DNA from: Chryseomicrobium aureum
GTDB lineage: Bacteria; Bacillota; Bacilli; Bacillales_A; Planococcaceae
Length of the DNA stretch: 64,000 nt
Direction: 5' to 3'
NCBI RefSeq assembly: GCF_016909155.1
Contig: NZ_JAFBFG010000004.1
Coordinates: 1-64,000, forward strand
The position numbers and the translations under genes were made by a program. This document shows positions 40,801 through 54,030 of the stretch, piece by piece. Position 1 is the first letter of the stretch, and every line of letters starts with the position of its first letter. The notes beneath the pieces were generated by a model, which was not told the origin of the DNA, did not search any database, and saw only the letters and a program-made list of their open reading frames with translations.

Positions 40801-41793
40801 TTAGCGTCGTGATGATTTGCTGATTCCGTCTAGAATCATACCCGTTCCAATGGCTACACAATCCATTGGATGCTCCGCTAAGAAGACCGGTACTTTAAGT
40901 TCATCTGTCAGCAAGTGATCCATCCCGTGAAGAAGTGCGCCTCCACCTGTGATGATCACACCGCGATCGATGATGTCTGCTGAAAGTTCAGGTGGTGTCT
41001 TTTCCAATACATTTTTACATGCTTGGACGATGACAGCGACCGACTCATGCAGCGCTTTTTCAATTTCTTCTGAAGCGATGGTAATCGTACGTGGTAAGCC
41101 TGTCACCATGTCGCGTCCACGAATCTCCATTGTTTCGTTTCGACCTCCTGGATAGACTGTGCCGATTTCCATCTTTATAGTCTCTGCTGTTCGTTCTCCG
41201 ATCAACAGTTTGTATTCACGCTTGATGTACTGCGAAATGTCATGGTCAAATACATCGCCTGCCACTTTGATGGACTCAGAAGTCACGATGTCCCCCATTG
41301 AGAGTACAGCAACGTCTGTCGTGCCTCCACCAATGTCGACAACCATGTTACCACTTGGTTGGTAGATGTCCATTCCCGCACCAATTGCAGCTACTTTTGG
41401 TTCTTCTTCGAGGTAGACTTTTTTCCCGCCAGATTTTTCCGCTGCTTCGCGGATTGCTTTTTGCTCAACACTTGTAATATTGGTTGGACAGCAAATCAGG
41501 ATACGAGGCTTCGTGAACATACCTTTTACGTTCAGTTTATTGATGAAATGCTTCAGCATTTTTTCCGTTACATCAAAGTCAGCAATGACACCGTCTTTTA
41601 AAGGACGAATTGCCACAATATTTTCAGGAGTACGTCCTAGCATTTTACGCGCTTCTTCGCCTACAGCGATTACTTGGCGCGTTTGTCGGTTCAGCGCAAC
41701 TACGGATGGTTCGTTTAAAACTATCCCTTTTCCTTTTACATGGATCAGCACGTTGGCTGTACCCAAATCTATGCCTATATCTTTTGAAAACAT
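40801..41793 (-). CDS. mbl: MreB-like rod-shape protein Mbl
   Basis: Bacterial actin that organises lateral wall synthesis along the membrane. It is 330 residues and begins MFSKDIGIDLGTANVL with the phosphate-1 loop. DIGGGTTDVAVLS forms the phosphate-2 loop, and GGGALLHGMDHLL is near the C-terminus. Sequence blocks such as KGIVLNEPSVVAL, ILICCPTNITSVEQKAI and LEEEPKVAAIGAG are Mbl-like. The ATG at 41791-41793 is used; the frame upstream is not homologous. It follows murA, as in B. subtilis, but without spoIIID or the other spo genes between them. Confidence 0.92.
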   Translation of the reverse strand: MFSKDIGIDLGTANVLIHVKGKGIVLNEPSVVALNRQTRQVIAVGEEARKMLGRTPENIVAIRPLKDGVIADFDVTEKMLKHFINKLNVKGMFTKPRILICCPTNITSVEQKAIREAAEKSGGKKVYLEEEPKVAAIGAGMDIYQPSGNMVVDIGGGTTDVAVLSMGDIVTSESIKVAGDVFDHDISQYIKREYKLLIGERTAETIKMEIGTVYPGGRNETMEIRGRDMVTGLPRTITIASEEIEKALHESVAVIVQACKNVLEKTPPELSADIIDRGVIITGGGALLHGMDHLLTDELKVPVFLAEHPMDCVAIGTGMILDGISKSSRR

Positions 41794-41905
41794 TCTCGTC
41801 GGGGTCTCCCTTCCCAGCCTATCTCTCTTAGGTATCTCAACTTTTAATTTTATCACACTATTTGTCGAAACGTATAATTTTTTTGAGGATTGCGTCTTTT
41901 AAAAG

Positions 41906-41942
41906 CATAAAAAAACAGCCCCTCTATGCAGAGAAGCTGTTT
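41906..41942 (-). terminator. Rho-independent terminator of murA
   Basis: AAACAGC/GCTGTTT outer stem and CTCT/AGAG inner stem with TTTTTTTATG after it on the minus strand, 26 bases after the murA stop. Confidence 0.85.
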
Positions 41943-41968
41943 GAAATTATATAGGATAGTATATGGAA

Positions 41969-43264
41969 TTAGACCGGTTGTACTTCGCGTTCTACTGTCT
42001 CTGTACCAACTCGTTCAACGTCTGCCCCTAATGCTGCTAGTTTCTTGTCAAAATTCACATATCCACGATCTAAGTGTTTCAATTCTGTAACACGAGTTAC
42101 ACCATTTGCTACAAGTCCCGCTAGGATAAGTGCTGCAGCTGCACGTAAATCTGTAGCGGCTACTTCTGCACCTTGTAAGTCTGATGGGTTCTCCATGATT
42201 ACTGAACGTCCTTCGATCTTCAAGTTTCCATTCATGCGTCGGAATTCTTCGACGTGCATGAAGCGATTCTCAAATACCGTTTCCGTGATAATGCCTGTAC
42301 CATGAGCCGTCATCATTAATGCCATCATTTGTGATTGCACGTCTGTTGGGAATCCTGGGTGTGGCATTGTCTTGATATCTACTGATTTCAGTTCGCCTTC
42401 TGCTTTAATACGAAGACCCGCTTCAGTCTCAGTGATTTCAACGCCCATTTCCTGCATCTTCGAGATAAGTGCTGTCATATGTTCTGGAACCGCATTTTCG
42501 ATTGTTACATCGCCACGTGTGATAGCAGCTGCTACCATGAACGTTCCCGCTTCGATGCGATCAGGAATGATTGTGTGTTCTGCACCTGTTAGTTCAGCCA
42601 CACCTTCAATTTTGATTACGTCTGTACCAGCACCTTTTACTTTACCACCCATGTTGTTGATAAAGTTTGCTAAGTCGACGATTTCTGGCTCTTTTGCAGC
42701 GTTCTCGATAACAGTTGTACCTTCAGCAAGTGCTGCAGCTGTCATGATGTTTTCTGTTGCACCAACGCTTGGGAAATCGAGATAGATCTTCGCCCCTTGA
42801 AGGCGTCCTTCCGTGCGGGCTTCTACAAAACCTTGACCGAATGAGATAGTCGCTCCCATTGCTTCGAAACCTTTTAAGTGTTGATCGATTGGACGACTTC
42901 CAATTGCACAGCCACCTGGAAGTGCTACACGAGCAAACCCATTACGCGCTAAGATTGGCCCCATGACAAGGATAGATGCACGCATTTTGCGAACATACTC
43001 GAATTGCGCTTCGCTTTCGAGTGGTGCTGTCGAATCAATGATTACTTGATTCATTTCAGGTTTGTAGTCGATTGTTGTATTGAGGCTGCGAAGAACCTCG
43101 TTAATTGTATTTACATCTGCAAGAGATGGTACTTCATTGATGATGTTCTTTCCTTTTGAAGCGAGGAGTGCTGCAGCAAGTACTGGTAACACTGCATTTT
43201 TAGCTCCTTCTACTCTTACGTTTCCTGTTAAAGCGCGCCCGCCTTTTACGATAATTTTATCCAA
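41969..43264 (-). CDS. murA: UDP-N-acetylglucosamine 1-carboxyvinyltransferase
   Basis: First committed step of peptidoglycan synthesis: enolpyruvyl transfer from PEP to UDP-GlcNAc. The flexible loop with the fosfomycin-target Cys is seen in [18 protein letters not shown] (near residues 114-131). [13 protein letters not shown] (18-30) and the [13 protein letters not shown] segment are also conserved. It is 431 residues from a TTG at 43262-43264 with TTTGGAGGTAACC upstream; there is no ATG with a site. A good promoter lies at 43354-43382. Position next to mbl and ywzB equals murAA of B. subtilis. Confidence 0.95.
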   Translation of the reverse strand: MDKIIVKGGRALTGNVRVEGAKNAVLPVLAAALLASKGKNIINEVPSLADVNTINEVLRSLNTTIDYKPEMNQVIIDSTAPLESEAQFEYVRKMRASILVMGPILARNGFARVALPGGCAIGSRPIDQHLKGFEAMGATISFGQGFVEARTEGRLQGAKIYLDFPSVGATENIMTAAALAEGTTVIENAAKEPEIVDLANFINNMGGKVKGAGTDVIKIEGVAELTGAEHTIIPDRIEAGTFMVAAAITRGDVTIENAVPEHMTALISKMQEMGVEITETEAGLRIKAEGELKSVDIKTMPHPGFPTDVQSQMMALMMTAHGTGIITETVFENRFMHVEEFRRMNGNLKIEGRSVIMENPSDLQGAEVAATDLRAAAALILAGLVANGVTRVTELKHLDRGYVNFDKKLAALGADVERVGTETVEREVQPV

Positions 43265-43353
43265 TTTGGTTACCTCCAAAGAATTGACATGGCCTTCATA
43301 TATACATTCACATACGGAATTTGTTGAAATTAGGGTATTAAAACACAATTTAC

Positions 43354-43382
43354 ATCATACAATGAAATGAGAAGTCTGACAA
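43354..43382 (-). promoter_or_regulatory. Sigma-A promoter of murA
   Basis: TTGTCA (43377-43382), 17-base spacer, TATGAT (43354-43359) on the minus strand. In the upstream part of the gap, ATTTCCCGGGAAAT (43504-43517) is a perfect 14-base palindrome of unknown role. Confidence 0.8.
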
Positions 43383-43554
43383 GTAACTTAATCCCCTAAT
43401 TTCACAAGTCTAGTTGCAACTATAGTATGTGTTTTCTCTCTCTAATGTTCAGCTAACTTTTAGATACCCTGGTACATTCTACTTAAACATGATACGACAG
43501 ATTATTTCCCGGGAAATAGAAAATTCTCGAGCGCCGTCGAACTATGGACGCATC

Positions 43555-43791
43555 CTAGAATAAGTATTGGAGCTGGGATGACCAGTTCATGAGTTGTAAG
43601 AAGAAGTTTCCAGCCGTTGTACCGATAACTAAGCTAAGCAAAATCATCATCACTTGGACTTGAAATACATGGCCTTTTTTAAACACAACATCTAGTCGAA
43701 CACTTTGCAGTCCATAGAAAGCAATGGCTATGAAAAAGAGATGGACACTGATGGCAATTATTGATTCAATCGCTAGATCTGTTGCTAACAC
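43555..43791 (-). CDS. ywzB: DUF1146 family membrane protein (YwzB-like)
   Basis: A 78-residue protein with two membrane helices (about 8-28 and 46-66) linked by LQSVRLDVVFKKGHVFQVQ, the usual DUF1146 pattern. The GTG at 43791 has an AAAGGAGAGAG site. In B. subtilis ywzB lies between atpC and the murAA region; here the NERD gene is inserted between atpC and ywzB. Function unknown. The upstream 240 bases hold a TATAAT-like -10 but no other feature. Confidence 0.85.
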   Translation of the reverse strand: MLATDLAIESIIAISVHLFFIAIAFYGLQSVRLDVVFKKGHVFQVQVMMILLSLVIGTTAGNFFLQLMNWSSQLQYLF

Positions 43792-44032
43792 AAGCTCTCT
43801 CTCCTTTCACATACTTCTCATTATACCTATAGTTTATGAGAATTTGGTGAGAGCCTTTGAAGAAGTTGTGAAACTTTTCAAAAACGAGTTAACTAGTAGG
43901 TGATTCGCAGTCTTTTGTCGTTTTATGGGGGTTGGGTTTGGCGTTTTTAGAAAGGGTTGAAATAATTGAGGTTTGGTTTAGAGGAACGTGGGGAGCCGTT
44001 CCCGTAGGTTAGGTTAAAATGCGCTTAGTTAT

Positions 44033-45007
44033 TTATTTGGGCAAAGAGTAATATGTCGATTTTCCACTGCCGGATTTGGTGCAGTTTAGTTTGGTGAGGG
44101 CTCTGATAATACCGAATCTTGTTCTTACAGAAAGATGAGTTTGTATTTGACTACGTTTTAATTCAGGACCAAGTATTCCAAATAACCCTATTATCGAATT
44201 AGTGAATATGTCTTTATCAGTTTTATTGCATGAATTACAACTGAATATAGAAGAATTCCGTAGTGAATACATATTGCTTTCACAAATTTCGCAAAAAATC
44301 CCTTGTCGCAAACTCATACTGTCAATAGAATATCGAGTGGCCAAAGAGATTTGTTTGTAATTATTATTTAGTGAATTAAGTCTTTTTACTATTTTTTGAA
44401 AAGTAATCTTATCTACTTTTTCAGGTGATTTATTCAAATTTTCTATATAGAAATCTATTTGATTTTTATATAGAATTTTTGCGTTTTTAGGATAGGATGA
44501 AACGTGTGCTGAACTGTTACAAAAAACAACTGCTGCATGCACCGGCAGATTTGTAGTAATTTTACAAACTATATTGGAAAGTGCATTTGTGTTTCTAATT
44601 ATTTGATGGATCGGACAGTCCAATTTCTCTTCAACACCATCATAGGTTCGAATAATTTGTGCAGGATTCTCTTGGAACTCAATATGACCACGAATGTTCT
44701 TAATTTCTAGTAGTAAAATGTAGCGATTCGTTACTATTAGCGTATCCATCTGATAGTAGGTTCCAAACGTTGATTGGGTATGAAAATTGGGGATAATCGT
44801 GTGGAGGCTAGGGAAAGGAATGGTTTCTAGAAGTCGATCGATTTTCTTTTCGCCATCAAATCCAGCCTTGCTAGAAGCATAGAGTTTTGAAAAATAGGCC
44901 TTGTCTTTAGTGTTTTCTTTAGGAATTCTGATAGTCAATTCTTTAAGTGATAATAAGTATTGCGAATTGTCGCGGATTATGGGTTTACACTTTTGAAAAC
45001 TTGTCAT
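44033..45007 (-). CDS. NERD-domain nuclease-like protein with zinc ribbon (paralog 2)
   Basis: A 324-residue paralog of the protein at 17993-18976. The NERD core is at about 35-155: Glu in GFDGEKK, Asp in YQMDTLIV and Glu-x-Lys in LEIKNIRGH, then LDCPIHQIIRNT. A zinc ribbon CEIC...CNSC lies near 238-256, and a C-terminal segment LSVRTRFGIIRALTKLN looks like a winged helix. All three predicted PD-(D/E)xK metal/catalytic residues are present. The ATG at 45005-45007 has an AAGGAGGAA site. It is AT-richer than its neighbours, and it interrupts the usual atpC-ywzB neighbourhood, which suggests insertion. Two repeat arrays lie directly upstream. Confidence 0.85.
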   Translation of the reverse strand: MTSFQKCKPIIRDNSQYLLSLKELTIRIPKENTKDKAYFSKLYASSKAGFDGEKKIDRLLETIPFPSLHTIIPNFHTQSTFGTYYQMDTLIVTNRYILLLEIKNIRGHIEFQENPAQIIRTYDGVEEKLDCPIHQIIRNTNALSNIVCKITTNLPVHAAVVFCNSSAHVSSYPKNAKILYKNQIDFYIENLNKSPEKVDKITFQKIVKRLNSLNNNYKQISLATRYSIDSMSLRQGIFCEICESNMYSLRNSSIFSCNSCNKTDKDIFTNSIIGLFGILGPELKRSQIQTHLSVRTRFGIIRALTKLNCTKSGSGKSTYYSLPK

Positions 45008-45026
45008 AACATTCCTCCTTAAATTC

Positions 45027-45054
45027 ATTTTATCTAACAATATGAGGAAATCAA
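45027..45054 (-). promoter_or_regulatory. Probable sigma-A promoter of NERD paralog 2
   Basis: TTGATT (45049-45054), 16-base spacer, TAAAAT (45027-45032) on the minus strand, between the repeat array and the gene. Confidence 0.55.
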
Positions 45055-45101
45055 ATTTTTAGCGAATTTATTTACTTTAGCAGAGTGCTTCAGGGGTTTT
45101 G

Positions 45102-45340
45102 TGTGCAACTTTCGCCGTTTTGTGATGCACTTTTCGCTGTAGGTGATGTACTTTCGCGATTTGCTGCTAGTGCGGAGTCTTTGTGTGCAACTTTCGCCGT
45201 TTTGTGATGCACTTTTCGCTGTAGGTGATGTACTTTTACGATTTGCTGCTGGTGCGAAGTCTTTGTGTGCAACTTTCGCCGTTTTGTGATGCACTTTTCG
45301 CTGTAGGTGATGTACTTTCGCGATTTGCTGCTGGCACATA
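45102..45340 (+). repeat. TTTCGC-word tandem array, 82-bp super-unit (array B)
   Basis: Units begin at 45102, 45184 and 45266 (exact 82-base period). Each holds GTGCAACTTTCGC, GATGCACTTTTCGC and GATGTACTTTCGC at 20-22-base steps, plus a fourth more degenerate stretch. Copies are almost identical. Minus-strand open frames through it are repeat artefacts. Confidence 0.92.
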
Positions 45341-45355
45341 GACCACTTACCCAAA

Positions 45356-45612
45356 GACCTTCCTAGCAAAAGCCCTTCAACACTCCAAGCCCTTATGTCC
45401 CAAAGCCCTTCCAAACAAAAGCCCTTCAACACTCCAATCCCTTATGCCCCAAAGCCCTCCCTAGCAAAAGCCCTTAACACTCCAAGCCCTTATGTCCCAA
45501 AGACCTTCCTAGCAAATAGCCCTTCAACACTCCAAAGCCCATATGTCCCAAAGACCTTCCTAGCAAATAGCCCTTCAACACTCCAAAGCCCTTATCTCCT
45601 CAAGCTCTTAAG
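45356..45612 (+). repeat. AAGCCCTT-word tandem array, about 50-bp unit (array C2)
   Basis: About five copies of a roughly 50-base unit built of three 16-17-base words: AAGCCCTTCAACACTCC, AAGCCCTTATGTCCC and AAAGACCTTCCTAGC. The same words occur degenerated at 19328-19399. It lies between the atpC terminator and array B. The plus-strand open frame through it follows from the repeat period. Confidence 0.88.
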
Positions 45613-45623
45613 AAATCCGCACT

Positions 45624-45655
45624 AAAAAACCGCACCCCCAAAACTGGGAGTGCGG
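45624..45655 (-). terminator. Rho-independent terminator of the atp operon
   Basis: CCGCACTCCC/GGGGGTGCGG (one wobble) with a 6-base loop and TTTTTTAG after it on the minus strand, 10 bases after the atpC stop. Confidence 0.92.
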
Positions 45656-45665
45656 CGAGTGGATC

Positions 45666-48405
<2,740 letters not shown>

Positions 48406-48425
48406 TTATCGTTTTTTATTCGAAC

Positions 48426-49946
<1,521 letters not shown>

Positions 49947-49962
49947 TCATATTTCTATAGTA

Positions 49963-50499
49963 TTAACCGATCAAGTTACGCTTCAAGCGAGTAAGTTTAG
50001 AACTTAATGTGTTGTCGTAAATGCGGTTTCCGATTTGAATGCGTAGGCCACCAATTAAGGATGGGTCTACTACGTTATGAATATTTAAAGAACCTTTGCC
50101 TACTTCTTGTGCGAATGCAGAAGAAATGTGTGCACGTTCTTCGTCTGTTAGAGCGCGTGTTGAGTAAACCGTTGCTTCCGCAATTCCTTGTGCTTCGTTT
50201 GAGAGAGCACTGAATTCTTCCACAATGGCTGGAAGTTCGTGCAGGCGTTTCTTTTCAACAAGAAGCTGAAGTGTGTTCACAACTGCTGGGCTTGCTGAGC
50301 CGAATACTGTACGAATTAATTCTTTCTTTTTATCTAAAGAAAGTTTTGGAGAATCGAACAAGGCTTGCACGTCTGCGTCTTGCTTCCAAGCTGCTTTGAT
50401 TTCTGTTAAGTCCTCACGTGTTGTAACCAATGTGTCGTTTTCTCGTGCCAGTTCGAATAAAGCGATGGCGTAACGCTTTGCTACTGCAGATTTGCTCAC
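49963..50499 (-). CDS. atpH: ATP synthase F1 subunit delta
   Basis: A 178-residue peripheral stalk subunit linking the b dimer to the top of F1. The N-terminal helical bundle starts [17 protein letters not shown]. The C-terminal part has the family ending [18 protein letters not shown] and [15 protein letters not shown] start overlapping the atpF stop, with a weak ribosome site, so translation is probably coupled. Confidence 0.95.
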   Translation of the reverse strand: MSKSAVAKRYAIALFELARENDTLVTTREDLTEIKAAWKQDADVQALFDSPKLSLDKKKELIRTVFGSASPAVVNTLQLLVEKKRLHELPAIVEEFSALSNEAQGIAEATVYSTRALTDEERAHISSAFAQEVGKGSLNIHNVVDPSLIGGLRIQIGNRIYDNTLSSKLTRLKRNLIG

Positions 50500-51017
50500 T
50501 TCGCTTCGCCTGCCTTCGCAATCGTAGCCTCGATCAATGCACGATTATCTTCTTCCGTAACTTCTTTCTCAAGCACTTTCGATGCAGCAAGTACTGACAA
50601 GGAAACAACTTCCTCACGTACAGCAGCAATCGCGCGTGCTTTTTCAGTTTCAATCTCACGTACAGCAGACTCTTTCAAGCGTGCTGCTTCTTCACGTGCA
50701 GTTGTCATAATCTCTTCACGAGAAACGTCGCCTTGTTTCTTCGCGTTTTCAACGATTGCCAATGCTTCCGTGCGTGCTTGTTTTAGTAATTCACGTTGCT
50801 CGTCAAGTAGTTTTTGTGATTCGATACGGCTGTTTTCAGCTGCTTCGATCTCGCTCGCTACTAACTGCTCACGCTCGTTCATGATTCCCATTAATGGACC
50901 CCATGCGAATTTCTTCAACAGTACCATTAGTAATGTAAAGAAGAATAAAGTCGCTAAGATATCCCATGTATTTAAGCCCGTGGCGCCAGCCCCGAGTACC
51001 AGGTAATCAAAAGACAC
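50496..51017 (-). CDS. atpF: ATP synthase F0 subunit b
   Basis: A 173-residue stator subunit: one membrane helix (about 15-35, [21 protein letters not shown]) and a long charged coiled-coil domain that dimerises and reaches to delta ([20 protein letters not shown] region). Starts at GTG (51017) with AAAGGAGTGA upstream. Four-base overlap with atpH. Confidence 0.95.
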   Translation of the reverse strand: MSFDYLVLGAGATGLNTWDILATLFFFTLLMVLLKKFAWGPLMGIMNEREQLVASEIEAAENSRIESQKLLDEQRELLKQARTEALAIVENAKKQGDVSREEIMTTAREEAARLKESAVREIETEKARAIAAVREEVVSLSVLAASKVLEKEVTEEDNRALIEATIAKAGEAK

Positions 51018-51152
51018 GATTGTTTCACTCCTTTCAAACGCTATTCCGTCGTTTTCTTGCTTCTATTGAGTAAACAAAAACTTTGTTGTTTTCTGTGGTT
51101 GTTTTGCTTAAAGGAAGTGGCGGATATGCTCCGCCACTTAAGTTTTAATCAA

Positions 51153-51431
<279 letters not shown>

Positions 51432-51441
51432 TCAGTTTATA

Positions 51442-52552
<1,111 letters not shown>

Positions 52553-52697
52553 TGGAATTCTCCTGAATTTAGATTCGAATGGAAGCGAGATTTTTCGCTG
52601 GTTCTGGGGTGCTTCTCAAATGAAGACGCTAGCTTGCAGAAAGTGGAATAGACAGTCGGATTTCAGTATGAAACCCCTATCATTAATATCCTTTGTA

Positions 52698-52726
52698 AGC
52701 ATACAATAGCACCTATTTCATGTCAA
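52698..52726 (-). promoter_or_regulatory. Sigma-A promoter of the atp operon
   Basis: TTGACA (52721-52726), 17-base spacer, TATGCT (52698-52703) on the minus strand: perfect -35 and near-consensus -10. The leader to atpI is about 140 bases. Confidence 0.85.
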
Positions 52727-52818
52727 TTGCATCCTGTGAAAAACATCACAAGACACCTCTGTTCGACAAATTACGGACATAATTCTTTTGTTATGTTTGG
52801 AAGGGGGTGTTTTTCGAA

Positions 52819-52851
52819 CAAAAAATCCAACAGTGCCTAGGCGCTGTTGGA
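52819..52851 (-). terminator. Rho-independent terminator, probably of upp
   Basis: TCCAACAG/CTGTTGGA with inner GCC/GGC forms up to a 12-bp stem followed by TTTTTTG on the minus strand. It lies about 480 bases beyond the upp stop, with repeats in between. Confidence 0.82.
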
Positions 52852-52900
52852 GAAAATAGAGCTTTCAATTGTTATATACGAAAGTTTTACGAGACGCAAA

Positions 52901-53037
52901 CCAAGTTGAGTGGAATGCAGGGGCTGACTCCAGTGGGATCCAAGTCGGAACGTGAGACCCCACAACGAGACGAAGTCGAAGTGAGGAGGCTCACGCCGCG
53001 CCCTCGGAAAGCAGCCCCGGAATGGAACTCAACGTTT
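52901..53037. repeat. 137-bp direct repeat, copy 1
   Basis: Starts CCAAGTTGAGTGGAATGCAG and ends GGAATGGAACTCAACGTTT; differs from copy 2 at 53187-53323 by two bases. Internal blocks GTGAGACCCCAC and GTGAGGAGGCTCAC are shared with the GAGCCTCCTC repeat family of Bacillales. Confidence 0.92.
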
Positions 53038-53049
53038 TAGAACAGTCGG

Positions 53050-53185
53050 CTTCACATCTAAATGGAATCGAGTTGCGCCTCCTAGAAATCCCGCAAGAAG
53101 CCATCGCGGCCTATGAAGCAAAGAGCGCTTCACAGTCCACGCTGTCTTCTCGCACAATTTCTGAACAGTCGGCTCCACATCTAAA
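53050..53185. repeat. TTTAGATGTGGAG-bounded element, copy 2
   Basis: On the minus strand TTTAGATGTGGAG (53173-53185) and TTTAGATGTGAAG (53050-53062) bracket about 110 bases with GTGAAGCGCTCTT and AACTCGATTCCA, like the element at 23793-23931. It is the spacer between the two 137-bp repeats. Confidence 0.65.
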
Positions 53186-53186
53186 A

Positions 53187-53323
53187 CCAAGTTGAGTGGA
53201 ATGCAGGGGCTGACTCCAGTGGGATTCAAGTCGGAACGTGAGACCCCACAACGAGACGAAGTCGAAGTGAGGAGGCTCACGCCGCGCCCTCGGAAAGCAG
53301 TCCCGGAATGGAACTCAACGTTT
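53187..53323. repeat. 137-bp direct repeat, copy 2
   Basis: Same sequence as 52901-53037 except for two substitutions. It ends six bases from the upp stop codon. Confidence 0.92.
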
Positions 53324-53329
53324 AAAAAC

Positions 53330-53959
53330 TTACTTTGTACCAAATAAACGGTCACCCGCATCGCCAAGACCTGGCACGATGTAGCCGTGATCGTTTAACT
53401 TTTCGTCAAGCGCTGCGATATAAACGTCGACGTCTGGGTGTGCTTGTTGCAATAATTCGACGCCTTCTGGTGCTGCAATCAAGCACATGAATTTGATGCT
53501 AGTTGCTCCGCGCTTTTTCAGTGAGTTGATGGCTTCGATTGCGGAACCGCCCGTAGCAAGCATTGGGTCAACGACGATAAAGTCGCGCTCTTCCACGTCT
53601 GCTGGCAATTTCACATAGTATTCGACCGGTTGCAACGTTTGTGGATCACGGTAAAGACCGATATGCCCAACTTTTGCTGCCGGAATCAATTTTAAGATGC
53701 CGTCTACCATGCCGATTCCTGCACGAAGGATTGGCACGATACCCATCTTCTTCCCTGCAAGGACCTTTGATTTTGTGACGGTTACAGGTGTCTCTACTTC
53801 CGTTTCGACTAGTGGCATGTCGCGAGTAATTTCAAAGGCCATCAGTGTTGCGACCTCATCGACTAGCTCGCGAAATTCTTTTGTCCCTGTCTCGACGCTG
53901 CGGATATACGTTAATTTATGTTGAATCAGTGGGTGATCAAATACGAAAACTTTTGACAT
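53330..53959 (-). CDS. upp: Uracil phosphoribosyltransferase
   Basis: Salvages uracil with PRPP to UMP. The PRPP-binding loop is [19 protein letters not shown] (near 128-146). The uracil site is at the C-terminus, [27 protein letters not shown] and IGLYRDPQT are further family blocks. It is 209 residues; the ATG at 53957-53959 has GAGGAGTGA upstream. In B. subtilis it lies between glyA and atpI; here an EAL-domain gene separates it from glyA and repeats separate it from its terminator. Confidence 0.96.
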   Translation of the reverse strand: MSKVFVFDHPLIQHKLTYIRSVETGTKEFRELVDEVATLMAFEITRDMPLVETEVETPVTVTKSKVLAGKKMGIVPILRAGIGMVDGILKLIPAAKVGHIGLYRDPQTLQPVEYYVKLPADVEERDFIVVDPMLATGGSAIEAINSLKKRGATSIKFMCLIAAPEGVELLQQAHPDVDVYIAALDEKLNDHGYIVPGLGDAGDRLFGTK

Positions 53960-53998
53960 CCTGTTCACTCCTCTTCATTTCATTCTGACCTATTATAG

Positions 53999-54030
53999 CA
54001 AAAAAAAGAGAAGACTTTCTAGGTCTCCTC
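53999..54030 (-). terminator. Rho-independent terminator of the PAS-GAF-GGDEF-EAL gene
   Basis: GAGGAGAC/GTCTTCTC (one wobble), 7-base loop and eight T on the minus strand; it overlaps the last codons of the gene. Confidence 0.85.

Noticed and set aside
41857-41942. SigI promoter upstream of mbl, by analogy with B. subtilis mreBH
   Set aside because: No ACCCCC/CGAA pair is found in the region upstream of mbl.
45034-45432. 132-codon minus-strand frame rich in Lys/His/Gln through array B
   Set aside because: It is an artefact of the TTTCGC array (82-base period cycling through frames) and overlaps the promoter of NERD paralog 2.
45395-45625. 76-codon plus-strand frame with FLANSPSTLQSPYVPKT-type repeats
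   Set aside because: It runs through array C2, whose unit length keeps a frame open; no ribosome site, and the repeat explains it.
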